This document shows, in pieces, positions 34,161-46,308 of a stretch of 64,000 nt of DNA. The stretch lies in NCBI GenBank assembly GCA_004380135.1, contig QXCR01000144.1:53604-117603 (forward strand), given 5' to 3'. This DNA comes from Stemphylium vesicarium (lineage: Eukaryota > Ascomycota > Dothideomycetes > Pleosporales > Pleosporaceae). Both the position numbers and the translations under genes were made by a program. The first letter of the stretch is position 1. Each line of letters begins with the position of its first letter. Below the pieces are notes generated by a model, which ran no database searches, was not told where the DNA came from, and saw only the letters and a program-made list of their open reading frames with translations.

Positions 34161-34724
34161 GGTTGTTGAAATCAATGTATTTGGTATTGGTTGTATTGTG
34201 ATTTTGCGTATAGCGTCGGATCACTCATTCTCACATTTGGTCGAGAGACGGAGTGAGTTATCAATGGGGAGAGGTTGCTGTTTAACGGCAAAGCTAGCAT
34301 TCTGTGATTAGTGTTGATGCGGGGGAACGTGATCCTCGGCACTGGTTAGTAATCTCTTCATCGCGCGTCTCGGCCTAGGTATATAAATAAACATTCAAGT
34401 TCCGAAAAGAAGCGAGGGAGAATTAAATTGTGCATGTGCTTATTCCATTCTCGATATGTGGGGTATCTTTGTATGCAAACTTGCAACGCTGACCGTACTC
34501 GCAAACTCGCAGGACCAAAAAACAGAGGAAACACATCCCTTAAAACCGCTAAAGGAGACAGTAAAGTCTTGGAGAAACGCGAGTAAAAAAAGGACGCTGG
34601 CAAGCAATCTTCATCATGACGTCATCTGTTCGTGTACTTGCAGACAGTACGCATCCGGGTAGCCAGCCCATGACATGCAACTGCTGATATAAGCATCCAA
34701 AGGGAGAGTAACAAGTGATCGAAC
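34161..34724. other. Intergenic, no gene seen
   Basis: This is the upstream region of the SDR-like gene and the 3' flank of the 992-residue protein gene, both on the minus strand. No coding frame with a domain is present. Confidence 0.45.
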
Positions 34725-37700
34725 TTATATCCGGATAACAATGTGGATTCCCAGACCTCTGGCCTCGCGAATAGAGCAGCCTAGACAGCTCCTTCCCACT
34801 CGACTGACGAGGGCATGGAGCCCCTTGTCTGCACACCAAGCTCGCGCAAGCAATTCAGAATCCGGCGATGCGCGTGAGTCTAGCACAAGTACTGCCTTCT
34901 TGTTCTCTTTGATTGTCTCTGCTTCGCTTTCTAGACTCTGCGAGAGAGCAAGTAGACGGTCGCTTGACTTGGACGTGTGTAGTTCGAATGGAAGCAGAAA
35001 GTCGGGGTCCAGCACATCAGCCACGGGCACGACCTTGTGGGAGTATGATTTGTGGAGCATATGTCCCTCCATCGGTTTGCTGCTCGTAACGGATCCTTCA
35101 ACTGCTGAATCATACATTCGCTTTGGTGCAATGTCGGCAGCGTCCGGTGGATGCGATAGCAGTGGCTCGAAGCCATGGCTGTTACGGCGAGATAGTGTTT
35201 CACTATGTTTTGACGAAGATCTCGACAATGTGCCAGTGACCGAGCGTCTCAGAACCTTAGGCCGATGGGTAAACGTTGAGGGTGCAGATGCTGCGGTCGT
35301 ACATGGCCACGACGTCACGAATTGGACATCGTAACCAAGGGTCAGCGTGTGGCTCACCGCTGTGTCGCTCGAAACGAAGGTCATGGACGGAGAGTGTATA
35401 TCGCTTTCGGTTGATGGTCCCGTCAAACTATCTCCATCGACAAGGTCTGGGTTCAGTGGCAACAGATCCCATTGCGTAAAGCTTATCGAGGTCGCTGGCG
35501 GCTGGTCAAGATCATGAGGGAGCACAAAGTCTTCCGATTTGACGGAAGTTGTAAAGCCCCCAGGGACGACTGCGGAGTCCCCTGAGACGATATCAGAGCC
35601 GTCCATGTCTCGCATCCGGTTCTCGTAGGGAAGCATCTCGCTATAGATCGAATACCAACGTTCAGCCAGACTTTCCGGTAGCTTCGGACAAGACACCCAG
35701 CCCATGCACTCCGCAGAACCTTTTACGCAAGCCAGTATACGCCCAACGACTGAGTTCTTGCTCCAGAATGATCTGCCACCGAAAGTAAAGCCACCATATA
35801 GATTAGCGGAATCCCCTAGGTTTGCGATAGCGGTGGCGTCGTTCTCAAGCAGTGTCGAGATTAAGAAGTGTGATATGGCTTCTCCAGGAAGCACTAGGCC
35901 TGTAAGGTAAGATCGACTGAGCCATCCGCCAACGTTGTTCACAACGGTTTTCGATTGGCCCTCCGGGAGGGAGGAAGTAGGAGAGAGAGCCATTCGGAAA
36001 GCTCGAGAGTTATTGCGATTCAGTACAGGCTTTCCAACCTGGCCGAAATAGCTATCCAGTTGGTGCCCGGAGGCCAATGGGGTTTGCAATGGCGTCCCAT
36101 ACACACTGATTCCAGAAGGAGTCGCCGAGTCAAACAGCTTGCCGCTTGATGATGTTGGTGTCACATCCTCAATCTTGTCTTGCGGACCCAGCTTTCGAAC
36201 CAGATCGGCATAGACCGCGTCAAGACCAGGCCATTGTATGGTGGTTGCGAAATAGAGGAACCCAGCAATTTGTCGAGCCTGATGTTGTGGGAACAGAACG
36301 AGGTCTGATTGAGGTAACTCATGATGCGCAGTTTGAGCAAACAGCGACATCAATCCACGCGACTTGGGTTTTGGAGTCGGTTGTGTATCGTTGCCTCTCG
36401 TTATAGCGATGTTGTCCAGAAACCTCCGAGCGAGGACTAAGTCCCAATCGACTTTACGGGTCTTGTTTTGGAGGAAACCTTTGACGTCCTGAGGATTGAT
36501 CCGGAGTCGGACAGCAGCATCGGTGGCATCGGCGTTTGTAAAGGCATCTAGTCGGAGCAACAGTTCGCATGCCAAGGTGATCTGCAGGAGCAGTATCTCG
36601 CGCTCAGTCCACAACGGCTGAGGCTCATGCTCGGGTGTCGGTTCCTGCTCGCTCCACAGAATCTGCCCCAGTCTGATCCTCCATTCGACCAGGCTGAAGT
36701 CGTACCAGATGCCAGGTAGTCCCAAGACTCTAAGAAGCGCAGCTATTTGTGTTTGTAGCCCCGTAGGGTCATCGGTGGAGCCATCGTAGCCGGGAGGCGT
36801 GAGAAATTTGGTGAACAGATTCGCATAGAGGTCTCCAGAGGTCTGGTTGTTCAAGATGGTCATGGGCTCCGGGCTGTCGTGGAACGCCTCGTACATGTCC
36901 TGGAACTCACTCAGGCGGTCGTATATGAGGCTGAGTTCGACTGGTCGGATACCTAGTCGCTCAGGATTTGTCTGTAGTATCTCCTTGTTCTTGTCTGACT
37001 CGAGGAATTCAATGGTTGACTGTGAATCCCCCAATCCATTATCGAGACTGTCAGACTTGGGCAGCTGGAGGAAGTGCGCAAAGCCAACGGTCCCTGCCTC
37101 GATACCCTGTGTACCAAGCATACAGGGCACTTCAACCACGTCCACGACATATCCGTTGTACTCTTTCGGAGTCTCGGGGAGTGGCTCGGCTTTGAGCTGG
37201 TGCTTTCGCAGTGTCGCAGCAGAGAAGGCAGGCTCGGCGAAAGGCGCTGTATCGGCGGCATCCTTTGTGGCAGCTTCCGCGTTCCAAGGGTACGAGGCCG
37301 TGGCAGTGCAGCGGCCGTCGACCCTTGTGATGCCGAATTGCGGGGCTCCAGCAAAGAGGGCCCGAAGTTGCCCCTCACTCAGGTATTCGACCTTGTCTTC
37401 CTTGGTCTCTTGTGGCGGTGTTGGCCCGCGGACTGGGTGCTCCGCCTCATCCACGAGAGCCATTCTGCCATGATCAGGTGAGTTGGTCGGTTGCTCTTGG
37501 GGAGTCACGTCGGGTGTCTGGCGGGGTATGGCTTGCGAGGACGTCTTATCATCCTTGGGTGCTATCTGCGCGTGGGATACTGCCGTTAGCCACCTGGCCC
37601 AGCGCGTATGGCGAGAGTATCACCAACGACAGAAGGAAGGAAGAACGAAAGGAAGGAATGGGCGAACATACGGACCCCTCACGGCGACCCTGAGATTGCT

Positions 37701-37809
37701 TTTGTTTCCATGTTTTGAAGAACTTCAAGACCCTCTGTCTCTTGCTGCCCCTCCGCAGCAGTGTTCCCGCATTCTCGTCAACCATGTCGGTGTGTAGTCG
37801 TCGCAGCAT
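34725..37809 (-). CDS. Large conserved-looking protein of unknown function
   Basis: Two exons (37809-37672 and 37565-34725) give 992 aa. The intron is phase 0 with a GTATGT donor and GCGCAG acceptor. Exon 1 codes a basic stretch (RRGSKRQRVLKFFKTWKQKQ). I do not recognise the family. The first 600 residues look globular: EVPCMLGTQGIEAGTVGFAH, LRVLGLPGIWYDFSLVEWRI, REILLLQITLACELLLRLDA and RQIAGFLYFATTIQWPGLDA, mostly helical. Residues from about 450 to 520 are a Ser/Thr/Pro linker. GGWLSRSYLTGLVLPGEAIS and YGGFTFGGRSFWSKNSVVGR follow. Near residue 700-900 it is Ser-rich, then ends with DSRASPDSELLARAWCADKG and CLGCSIREARGLGIHIVIRI, which could be a small alpha/beta motif. No membrane segment or catalytic signature can be named. 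The long frame with even composition makes it certainly coding. Confidence 0.8.
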
Positions 37810-38870
37810 ACTGGCGGCCTGCAGCTGGGCTGGACAGGCGACGAGGCATGCTGGCGGACATATAAGGGGATAAGGGGAAATCAACAACAAAGCTCAACAG
37901 CGACTGGGCGCGACACACGGCTGCACATGCACGTCAAGCATGGCAGAGATCCCTGTCGTGACAGGCGCGCAGGCCTCGATCGTTGGAGAGGGTTGCAACT
38001 GGTCCCTGTGCCGCATCAAGGGCGATCAGAAGATGACGTCCAGCGTATCGCGACGCCCACCTGGGGTCCAGTCCGCCCACGCCAGTGACTAGCTGCAGCT
38101 GCCACCGCGCCAGGCTTCACATTTATTCTTCCACTCACGCCACAACTCCACACTGTTTGCAAGCAATGCGTTTGCCCTCTGAATAACGCCAGCAAACGGT
38201 CGTTGCGACTTATGACGCGCTATTGCGGTCCGCTCGCCTCCAGATTCCCAGTTTGCGACGGCGGCCCGTGCCAAGCTTCTAGAACGTGGAACCGGATCGC
38301 TCATTTCCGCAAGCCTGATTCCGCTTCGCCTCCTCTCAGCCCCGACTTATGCACCTTTGCTTTGTAGCCTGCGAACCAATGTTGAAAGTGCTTGCATTTT
38401 TCTTCACATCGTTCTCCAAGGGTTTGGCAATACGAGATGGAGGCGAGTACGGTGAGTCAATCATGAGGAGGCTCTCTTGGAAAGGACCTCTAGCAGTCTG
38501 TATTAAGGATGAACGGACCTTTAAGCCCAACTTATATTCGACTCGCTATGCTCGTGCGCGTAATGAGTCAACACCATGTGCAAGGCGGTGGACAGAGAAC
38601 ACGCTTCTTTCATAAGAGCTGAAAATTGCTTTCAGACACGCATTAAAGCAACGCAGCAGTCTCCCAGTTGGCCTTGTGTGAGATGAACGGTGATTGGCTG
38701 CTATGAGCACCTATGACCTATTCACCTTCACCTCCACCACTGGGGTTATCCGAAGCGAGGAACCACTACCATCTCAATTTTACAGTCACTAAAGGCACTC
38801 TTCCTTTCGCATCAAGCTACCTCGTATGAAGATCGGCCAATCGATACCAGACACTGTGAACTGAAGCGCC
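37810..38870. other. Divergent intergenic region
   Basis: This lies between the 992-residue protein gene (minus) and the broken 6-16-like gene (plus). Only short frames occur (for example 38349-38615) with no domain. Confidence 0.4.
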
Positions 38871-39768
38871 ACGGGCTTCTTCGACAACGCTTGGGAGGCT
38901 ATGGACGGCTTCGGCCAAGAAGCTACCCGGCGCTTCGGTCCTGCTGTTGCCGACGCGTGGGAAAACGCTGGTGCATTTGCTCACGAAGCAGCAAAGCTAA
39001 CCGGTCCCGCGGCCGCACATGCTAGGAGGCAGCTCGATAAGCTTGGCCAAGAGGTGGGCAAGCACGCTGCTCCCATTGCTAAGGAAGCACTGAAGAGCGT
39101 CAATGCAGTAGCCAGGCTTGCAGGCAATCACCTCGCTGCTCAACAAGGAAATGCATTACCTCGGCAAGCAGGCGAAGAAGACTTAGATTGGCAGTTCATC
39201 CAGGAGTTTGGTGAAGACATGGCAAAGCGGCTCGGCAGCACAGCAGACGAATTTTGGCAGAAGATGAGCAGCAGTGACTTCGTCAAGGAGATTGGCCAGA
39301 AGACTCTCCCCAAGTTCGAGTTCACGGAAGAAGATCTAAGCGGCTTTAGCGAGAGGCTTCGACTCTGGATCCTAGCTCATCCCATAGAGTTTGCTACATT
39401 GCTCGCGTGTATCGCTGCGGGCCCAATCGTTATAGCTATCACGCCAGCGATGTTAGGCCTGTTCGGCTTCACTCCCCTTGGCATTGCGGCTGGTAAGCTA
39501 CCTACTATACCGGTCTTCTTCCCATGAGTTGACAGTTGACGCTTGTACAGGTTCCGTGGCATCAGGAATTTAGTCTGGCATCGGTCATGTCGCAGCAGGG
39601 GGCGCCTTCGCCGTTCTTACCAGCGCTGGAATGGGCGGCTACGGGATTGTGGTCGTCCACGCGATCGCCGCGAGCCCCGTTGTTGCAGGTACCTGTAGCG
39701 CTGCAGCTGTGGCATTCTTGAACGTCATCAAGGAAGATGAACAGTGTAGGAAGGAGAAACAGGATTAG
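38871..39768 (+). pseudogene. Interferon-induced 6-16-like gene, broken by a stop
   Basis: The deduced product resembles fungal proteins with an interferon-induced 6-16 (Ifi-6-16) domain: an Ala/Lys-rich helical N-terminus (VADAWENAGAFAHEAAKLTG), then hydrophobic glycine-rich segments ending FGFTPLGIAAG. The intron 39493-39550 (GTAAGC ... TACAG) leads to GSVASGI, then an in-frame TAG at 39571-39573, and then SGIGHVAAGGAFAVLTSAGM and FLNVIKEDEQCRKEKQD with a normal stop at 39766. Family members commonly have glutamine at the stop position, so CAG to TAG is the simplest history. The 5' end is also odd: the frame is open from ACG GGC TTC TTC (38871), where an ATG would be expected, and the first ATG is at 38901; an upstream in-frame TGA lies at 38862. 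If translated from 38901, the product would end 7 codons into exon 2. Confidence 0.7.
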
Positions 39769-40649
39769 TCCGACGAAGTTGTCAATGACTGAATTCGTGT
39801 TATGTGGCCGTATGATCCAGACACGAGATAGTCAACTTGGCAATGGTTTATATCTCTTCCGCAAAGAGAGAGGAAAAGAATCACAAGAGCGTTCTACGCG
39901 AGTGTCTCTTTGGTCTCGAGTCATGGATCAGCGCATGGCCTAGATCAACAAACACGAAAAAGCAAGCAATACTTGAAAGCAGTACCGAGTGCGCAGTCTT
40001 ATCGCTTGAAAGAGCTTGTGACTTTTACAGACTTGCAGCACGTCACAGATGCACCATTCTGTCTAACCCACTAAGAATTCTCAGAATAGCCAACATCAGA
40101 CACCAAGGCAAGGCAGAAACCTCATATCCCTTCGCGGCATCTCGGATGGTCTCGCGTCGCTTCCGAAACAAGGCTGAGCCGTCGTCGGTGGAGCGGTTCA
40201 CAGCCGGGTGACAAGCGCAGGGTTCCGGTTGCAGGATGGCGGCGATCACATCTGCACGACTTCCAACTCAACGGCTAATTCCAGACTTCTACCAGTTGCA
40301 CAGGTGCCTGGACTCGAACAGACAGACGTGCAGACCGCCGAGCACGAGGCATCAAATGAGGGAATACTCGAATGCGCGAACCCTGACTTGTTAGGGGCAC
40401 CATGATGCTGGTGTGGTACCCCACGCCTGATTTGCAAGTGCTTGATAGGGATTGCGCTAAAGAAGTAGCCGCGCATCTCCCCCAGCTTCTACTCCACTTT
40501 AGATACCGCGTCCCTCATTGCTTATCTACCAAACTCCCCGATCATCCTGCTCAACTTTGCGAAGCTAATTATTCGCTGTCATTGCACATGAAAACGCGAC
40601 TTGCAGAAGAGCTGGTGCAGCGGAAGAACGCTCCCATCCCTCCGCGCAC
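39769..40649. other. Upstream region of the Zn2Cys6 factor
   Basis: This is non-coding by appearance; the short frames lack domains. It presumably contains the transcription factor promoter. Confidence 0.4.
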
Positions 40650-43112
40650 ATGGCGGAAGCTGTCGCTGGTCCCACACCACCCACGCTCAAACTAAGTTCC
40701 CCGGATGCGGCCCCGGTTGACGTCAAGCCTGTCAAGAAAACGGCATCTGCCACGCCGTCAGCAAGTAAGAAGGCTGCCAAAGCCTCCGATACTACTGGCG
40801 TTACTAAGAGGAAGCAATCCAAGAGTCGCAATGGTAAGCCCTTCCCTTCGCCTCTACCCTTGGCACCTTCAGTCCGGATATACTCATCCCCGGTACACCA
40901 CCATACATAGTACTGATACCTCGACATAGGATGCATCACCTGCAAAGCAAAGCGCTTGAAATGTGACGAGAAGAAGCCTACCTGTGACCAGTGCGCTAGG
41001 CGTGCAGTAACATGCGGTGGCTACAAGAAAGACTTCAAGTGGAGGCCTTTCGAGGAACCTAATGCCCCCGGAAGGCCCGCAAAGTCACGAAAAGGTCAGT
41101 TGCCCAACCACGATGCCAACCTTGGCCTGACAATCATAGACTCTGGCCCTCAAATATCCACCTTCACGCCTGCGCAGTACCAAAATCACACTAGCCTTCA
41201 CGACCGCCAGTATTCGTTTAGCAGCACGCCTCATAATGGATACTATCCACCATCCCAGTCGTCGTACCCCTTCATGCACGGTCAACCTATACAAACATCA
41301 TTCTCTCAGTCATCATTTGCGCCGGCAGAGAATATCTTCGCGGCATCGGCCTCATCAGCTCTCATGATCACACCTCAGTCGATATCACCTGTCGACTCAT
41401 ACGCACCAGGTTCTCTAGAATCGAATAGCACCTTTGGGGCTGAGAGCACAGGCACGCGGCAATCTAGGACGACTGCTGATTCTAGTGTCTCATCCGGCCA
41501 GTCGCCTCGACTTGTAGACCTCCTCATGCCAGGAACAGATCTTAGTGTGCCGCCCGAAGAGTACTCTTCGTTCTTGACACAACATGAAGCCTTCTATCAG
41601 CCTACGGGCTTGACACCACCAGCCCAAATGAATGATGACGATATTGAAGAGCTAGTGCGCGATGTCAATGACCATCCGGGAGCCTGGATCATGCGACTGC
41701 CCTCTCCCACTCCGTCAAGCTCAAACGGATCCTCACCGGACTCCCCGGAATTCCAGATACCGGCTCAGATACAACTATCCTTTACCTCAGCGGAGTCTTT
41801 GACACGAAGATACGACAGAGATACGTGCGGTGTGTTATCCGTCAAAGACGGTCCTACAGAGAACCCATGGCGAACATTAGTGTGGCCTCTTACACGAGAC
41901 TGTCCTGCACTGTATCATGCAATCGCTTCCATGACGTCTTTCCATCAGTCAAAAGACATGCCCACCCTTCGCATCCAGGGAATCGACCACATGCGAAGCG
42001 CAGTTCATGCACTGGCCGCAGGCCTGCAAAATATGCGTGTGGATGCAGCCATTTCAACAACTCTTGTGCTGGCTTTTGCTGAATCATGGGATCAACACAT
42101 TAGCACCGGTATCAATCACATCAAGGGTGCCAAGATTCTGATCAATCAGGCATTGATACAACATCGCCTGACACCAATGGAGGGCGAGGAATGGACCCGC
42201 TTAAAGTTTTTGTGCAACACCTGGATTTATATGGATGTTCTAGCTCGTCTAACATCGACAGACGAGGACGAGACAAACGATGTCGATACAGTCCAAGAAA
42301 GCATCTATGCAACCGGCGAGACCGACACGAGTCTTGATCCATTGATGGGTTGCGCGCATACGCTTTTTCCTATCATTGGCCGTGTGGCCAATCTCGTCAG
42401 AAAGGTGCGAAGGTCTAATGGCAACGGTCCTGCCATCATATCACAGGCAGTGCAGCTCAAATCACAACTTGAAGAGTGGACACCGCCCTCTTACATTGAA
42501 GACCCGGAAGACGAGACGACAAGTCCACATGACACGATGAAGACTGCAGTCGCATATCAGTATGCAACACTACTCTATCTCCATCAAGCTGTCCCAGAGA
42601 TTCCGTCACAGTCTCCGAGTGCACTCGCGAAGAAAGTCTTGTGCGACTTGGCCACAGTCGACCCACGTTCTCGATCGATCATTGTACACATTTACCCTCT
42701 TATGGCAGCCGGATGCGAGGCGACCGATCACGAAGAACGCGAATGGGTCAAAGAGCGTTGGGGGCTCATGTCTTCGCGCATGAAATTGGGGATAATAGAA
42801 AGATGCCTGGAGGTTACAAAGGAGGTATGGAATCGACGTGATGCTCACGCGGCCGAACGCATGGCCACACAAGCGGAGAGCAGAAGCTTCTCTGGGGATG
42901 CATCTATGAAGCGCGAGTTCAGCGACTGTCCCGACGACTTCATTTTCGAAGACGACTTTGGCTTCGGAGAAGCACCCTGCTGGGAGCGCACACCAACCTC
43001 CACAGGCTCCACAGGCTCCACAGGCTCCATGGATCCAGAAGTCACTGTGAAAGGCCGTTTGCACTGGCTAGGGGTGATGAAAGACTGGAACTGGGAGATA
43101 CTCCTTGGATGA
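40650..43112 (+). CDS. Zn(II)2Cys6 fungal transcription factor
   Basis: This is a fungal binuclear zinc cluster regulator, nuclear, 788 aa from two exons (40650-40833 and 40930-43112). The first exon is Lys/Ser/Ala-rich and basic (VTKRKQSKSRN), a likely nuclear localisation signal. The intron falls just before the zinc cluster GCITCKAKRLKCDEKKPTCD followed by QCARRAVTCGG, with six cysteines in the C-x2-C-x6-C-x6-C-x2-C-x6-C pattern. A Gln/Ser/Pro/Tyr-rich disordered region follows (about 110-270). Then comes a helical regulatory domain of the Fungal_trans_2 type (about 290-640: WPLTRDCPALYHAIASMTSF, IKGAKILINQALIQHRL, LFPIIGRVANLVRKVRRSNG). A small GSTGST repeat sits near the C-terminus. The target genes are unknown, and no biosynthetic cluster flanks it. 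Confidence 0.92.
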
Positions 43113-45866
43113 GCAGCAATTTCCGCTTTCTTTACTTCCTGCCATTAGCGCCTGATCTTATGGCATCTATAGACGGGTTTGGCGCTGTCCTCTTTCCTGG
43201 TGTGGTGAGCTGTGCATTTCAGCGAGCGGCCTTGTGAGCGTTCACAAATTTCCTTCCCACTTTTGCGGAGCAATCAGAGCCTTCAGCCTGTAACACTTAC
43301 GTTCTATCGGCGATGATATCGCGCCATTCTTGTTATGATATCGGCGGCGGGGTCGGGTATTGGAGTCACAAACGATATGTATTCGGCGGTTTCAGGCGTT
43401 GGATATCGTCCGTTTTCAATGGAACGACATTGGTATATCTCGATCAAGTCGCTTTCTACGATTTAACGTCTTACGATTCAACTTATTACGATTTATCGAC
43501 GCTCCAGTACTAGCATCTTCAAACCTGCCACGTTGAACCGCAATGAAGCCATTTTCACACATCTATCTTCAGATTCGCTCTTTCCAAATTCTCTTCATCG
43601 AGCTGACCGGCGCGGTTGAACCGAAGGAGTACTCATGCACAACCTCGGCGCCCGTAACCAACGTGCTGGCACGACGTACACTGCGTCTTGCCCCTTGTTG
43701 AGGCTCGTGCGCTCAATCACTGATCGTATGTAGACGATTCGATTTTTGACTCGGATTCTCTTACGATTCCAGAAGGTGTACAAAATTTGACTATCTTTCA
43801 AAGGCAGCCATTAGCCATAGCGCCTGTCGTCAAGAGGAGCCCGCCGTAGTACAATGACAAATAGTCACATGACATACAACGAGTCGCTTGGTCACTTGCG
43901 ATTTATACCAATCGTGAGCATGACGCGTACATCAGCCACAGTTGCTCGAAAATATCCATCATACGACTTATCACCTGCTGCGACGCGTGTTCCTCTCGTC
44001 CCTATCGATACAATCGTCATATGCAACGCCTATTCAGCTCATAATAGCAAGACCCCTGCAAACAGCCGCCATTACACGGGCGTCCGCATAAGCTCCGTGC
44101 CTGCGTGGTCTCGTAATCATTTGAATAAACGAAAGTAGTAAGCGTCGAGTCTTTGCGACATGTTGCAAGGGAGGTCCTTCTAGCTAGGAAAGGCGCGCAT
44201 AATTCCGCACCCATCGTGAACTGACTCGTCGGATGACCGCAGTCACTGCCACCTGGGGTTATTTGTCACTGCATAATCGTCACAACTGCAGTACGCTTAG
44301 ATGCGTGATGTGGCTATGACGTGCAGCACAGTCACCTACAGCGACGTATGCTTCAGAACGTCGTTGTGGATGGACGTACATTAATTATACCATGGCAACT
44401 CAACGGTGCAGATTTCCGGAATGTATCACCAGTTAAGAGTTGAGCATTGCATCGGCTCCATCACCCAAGTCGTTCATACTTGATGCACTTCAGCAAATAC
44501 CCGAAATCCAAGCGATCTATAAGTTCACCGGCAGCGACGACATTTCAGAACACAAGGATACGTAAGAAGGCCTCTCGGCTACCGTCCGAACCTGCACAGC
44601 AGAAAGAGCGGGATACATGCACAGCCATGCAACCAGGCAAGCAAGATATGCAGGTACATCCCCATCGGGCCATTGAACCACCAAGCATCGCTTTGTCAAC
44701 CTGCCGAATAAGGAACATGCCACAGCAGCCGCAAGACAGAGACAAGCGCCTCACAAGTGTCATGTGCAACGCCATTTTATCTGTCTTGTACCATGAGTTC
44801 TCTCCCCTCTTCCCGACAACAAGCATGTACCCCGTCTGCCACGCTGCACGTCACAGTCTGCGGTCTAGACTTTGAACAGCGACACAAACACAAGCACAGG
44901 TACAGATACGGAAAGCGGTGTACAAAATGTTGCGCAGCAAATTTCTTCTCGAAGGTCGGAAAGGGTGTTTCGATGCTTTCGATATTCGCCCTGGCGTGCA
45001 TGCATTGATAGTGGTATCTTTCCTTCTCCTTCTGCCTGTAAGCAGTTTGGCGTGGATGTTTTGCGAAGCTAGTTGGGCAATGGATGAAGGGGGGGGGGAT
45101 GAATTGTGTGTGAATTAGAGAGATGAGGATGGGCGGGCCAACGAGCTGGTGTTACGATGTACGGCTCCACGACGTATATGCAGAGTGAGCTTCAGTCAGG
45201 GGCGTTGGGGGTTTTGGAATTATACGTCAGGGAAAACAAATCTACACAAAATGGAGCAAGAAGGCATTGATGATGATGGATTGAGACTTGGATGACCAGC
45301 CTGAGTAGAAAATAGAGAGATAAAGGCGAGGGGGTGGATGATGCAGATTGCAGCTAGATCACTTCTTATCACACCGCTGAGGCCGTTCGCTTCGTCTCAA
45401 CATTCTTCTCTTTCTCTGAGTCGATGTCGATTGCCGCAACAGCATATTGTATGATCACGTACTGTTAGCATGTCTTAATCTTTTTTCCTTTCCTTCCCCG
45501 GTGGTTCGTTGGAAGGAGAAAAAGGAGCCGCGTGATGAACAGACTAGGAAGCGTGGCCGGACCGATGACCGATGCCCTCTTCTTAGCAACATCATTGCCG
45601 CATGATGAAAAAAAAAGGATAGAGAGAGAAAATGGGTCCTTCTGGTATATTGCTAACCGTAGTCCAACAGTACACAGAACGAGTCACAGCATAGCAATCC
45701 ACGCCCTCTTGAGCTGGTGCTACACATATCCTTCTCTTGCCCTCTCTTCCCATCACCTAGTGCTGTCGCCCGCTTCTGTCAATCCAGCCTTACTCTCATT
45801 TATTCATTTCCCCCCTTCCTTCCTGATTCCCTTGCTTTTCTCTTCAGCACAGCAATCCCCCACAGC
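43113..45866. other. 2.75 kb intergenic region, no gene seen
   Basis: This lies between the Zn2Cys6 factor (plus) and the NDUFA2 gene end (minus). The frames are short on both strands and none shows a domain. A degenerate 15-base repeat built on TACGATT occurs at about 43458-43502. A poly-G tract lies near 45090 and A/T-rich 3' flank occurs near the NDUFA2 stop. Some of this could be an untranslated or non-coding transcript, but nothing in the sequence proves it. Confidence 0.4.
43458..43502. repeat. Degenerate 15-base repeat (TACGATT core)
   Basis: Three consecutive 15-base units each begin TACGATTTA or TACGATTCA and diverge after that. It is of no evident function. Confidence 0.6.
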
Positions 45867-46308
45867 TCATGACCCCTTCTGCACCAAATCGGCAAGTTGC
45901 TGCTCAATAGCCTTGTCATCGAGTCCCTTGAGCGGCAGCTTCTTCTCCTTTCCAAAGTCGAATCGCGCGTAGACGGTGGGCTCGGTGCCGCTGGCTTCTC
46001 GGATCATGATGGGGAGGGAGGGGTTGGCTTTCTTCATGGTGGGATAGCTTCGGGTGAGGAAATTCCTGGGGGCATGTCAGCTCTGGGTCCTTCTTCTTCT
46101 TCTTCTGCTGCTGCTTTGAATGGTTCGCGTCTTGCGCAAACGTAGTTTGCGCTATTCCGGGACTTGCAGAATTGGGGGAATTGGGGAATTGGGGAATTGG
46201 GGAATTGAATGGGCGCATGGTATACCTCGTTGCTGCGCTGTGCTCGCTGGTCTGGCAGAAGAGGAAGCGCAGCTCCTTGAGTCCGTTTCCGAAAGCCTTG
46301 GACGCCAT
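45867..46308 (-). CDS. NDUFA2: NADH dehydrogenase (complex I) subunit NDUFA2
   Basis: This is the small accessory subunit of mitochondrial complex I (NDUFA2/B8, 10.5 kDa in fungi), with a thioredoxin-like fold on the matrix arm. Two exons (46308-46226 and 46065-45867) give 93 aa, the normal length. Exon 1 reads FGNGLKELRFLFCQTSEHSA and the join gives TRNFLTRSYPTMKKANPSLP, the family's best conserved run. REASGTEPTVYARFDFGKEK and a C-terminal helix DKAIEQQLADLVQKGS follow. The first exon cysteine in LFCQTS is typical of the thioredoxin-like fold. The intron contains an eight-base tandem repeat. The gene diverges from MPC2 with 399 bases between the two ATGs. Confidence 0.95.
46170..46208. repeat. 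Octamer tandem repeat in the NDUFA2 intron
   Basis: Four to five copies of the unit GGGGAATT (one with an extra G) lie in tandem inside the only intron of NDUFA2. Confidence 0.9.

Noticed and set aside
45532..45972. 146-codon plus-strand frame over the NDUFA2 3' end
   Set aside because: It is a shadow of NDUFA2 and its T/C-rich 3' flank.
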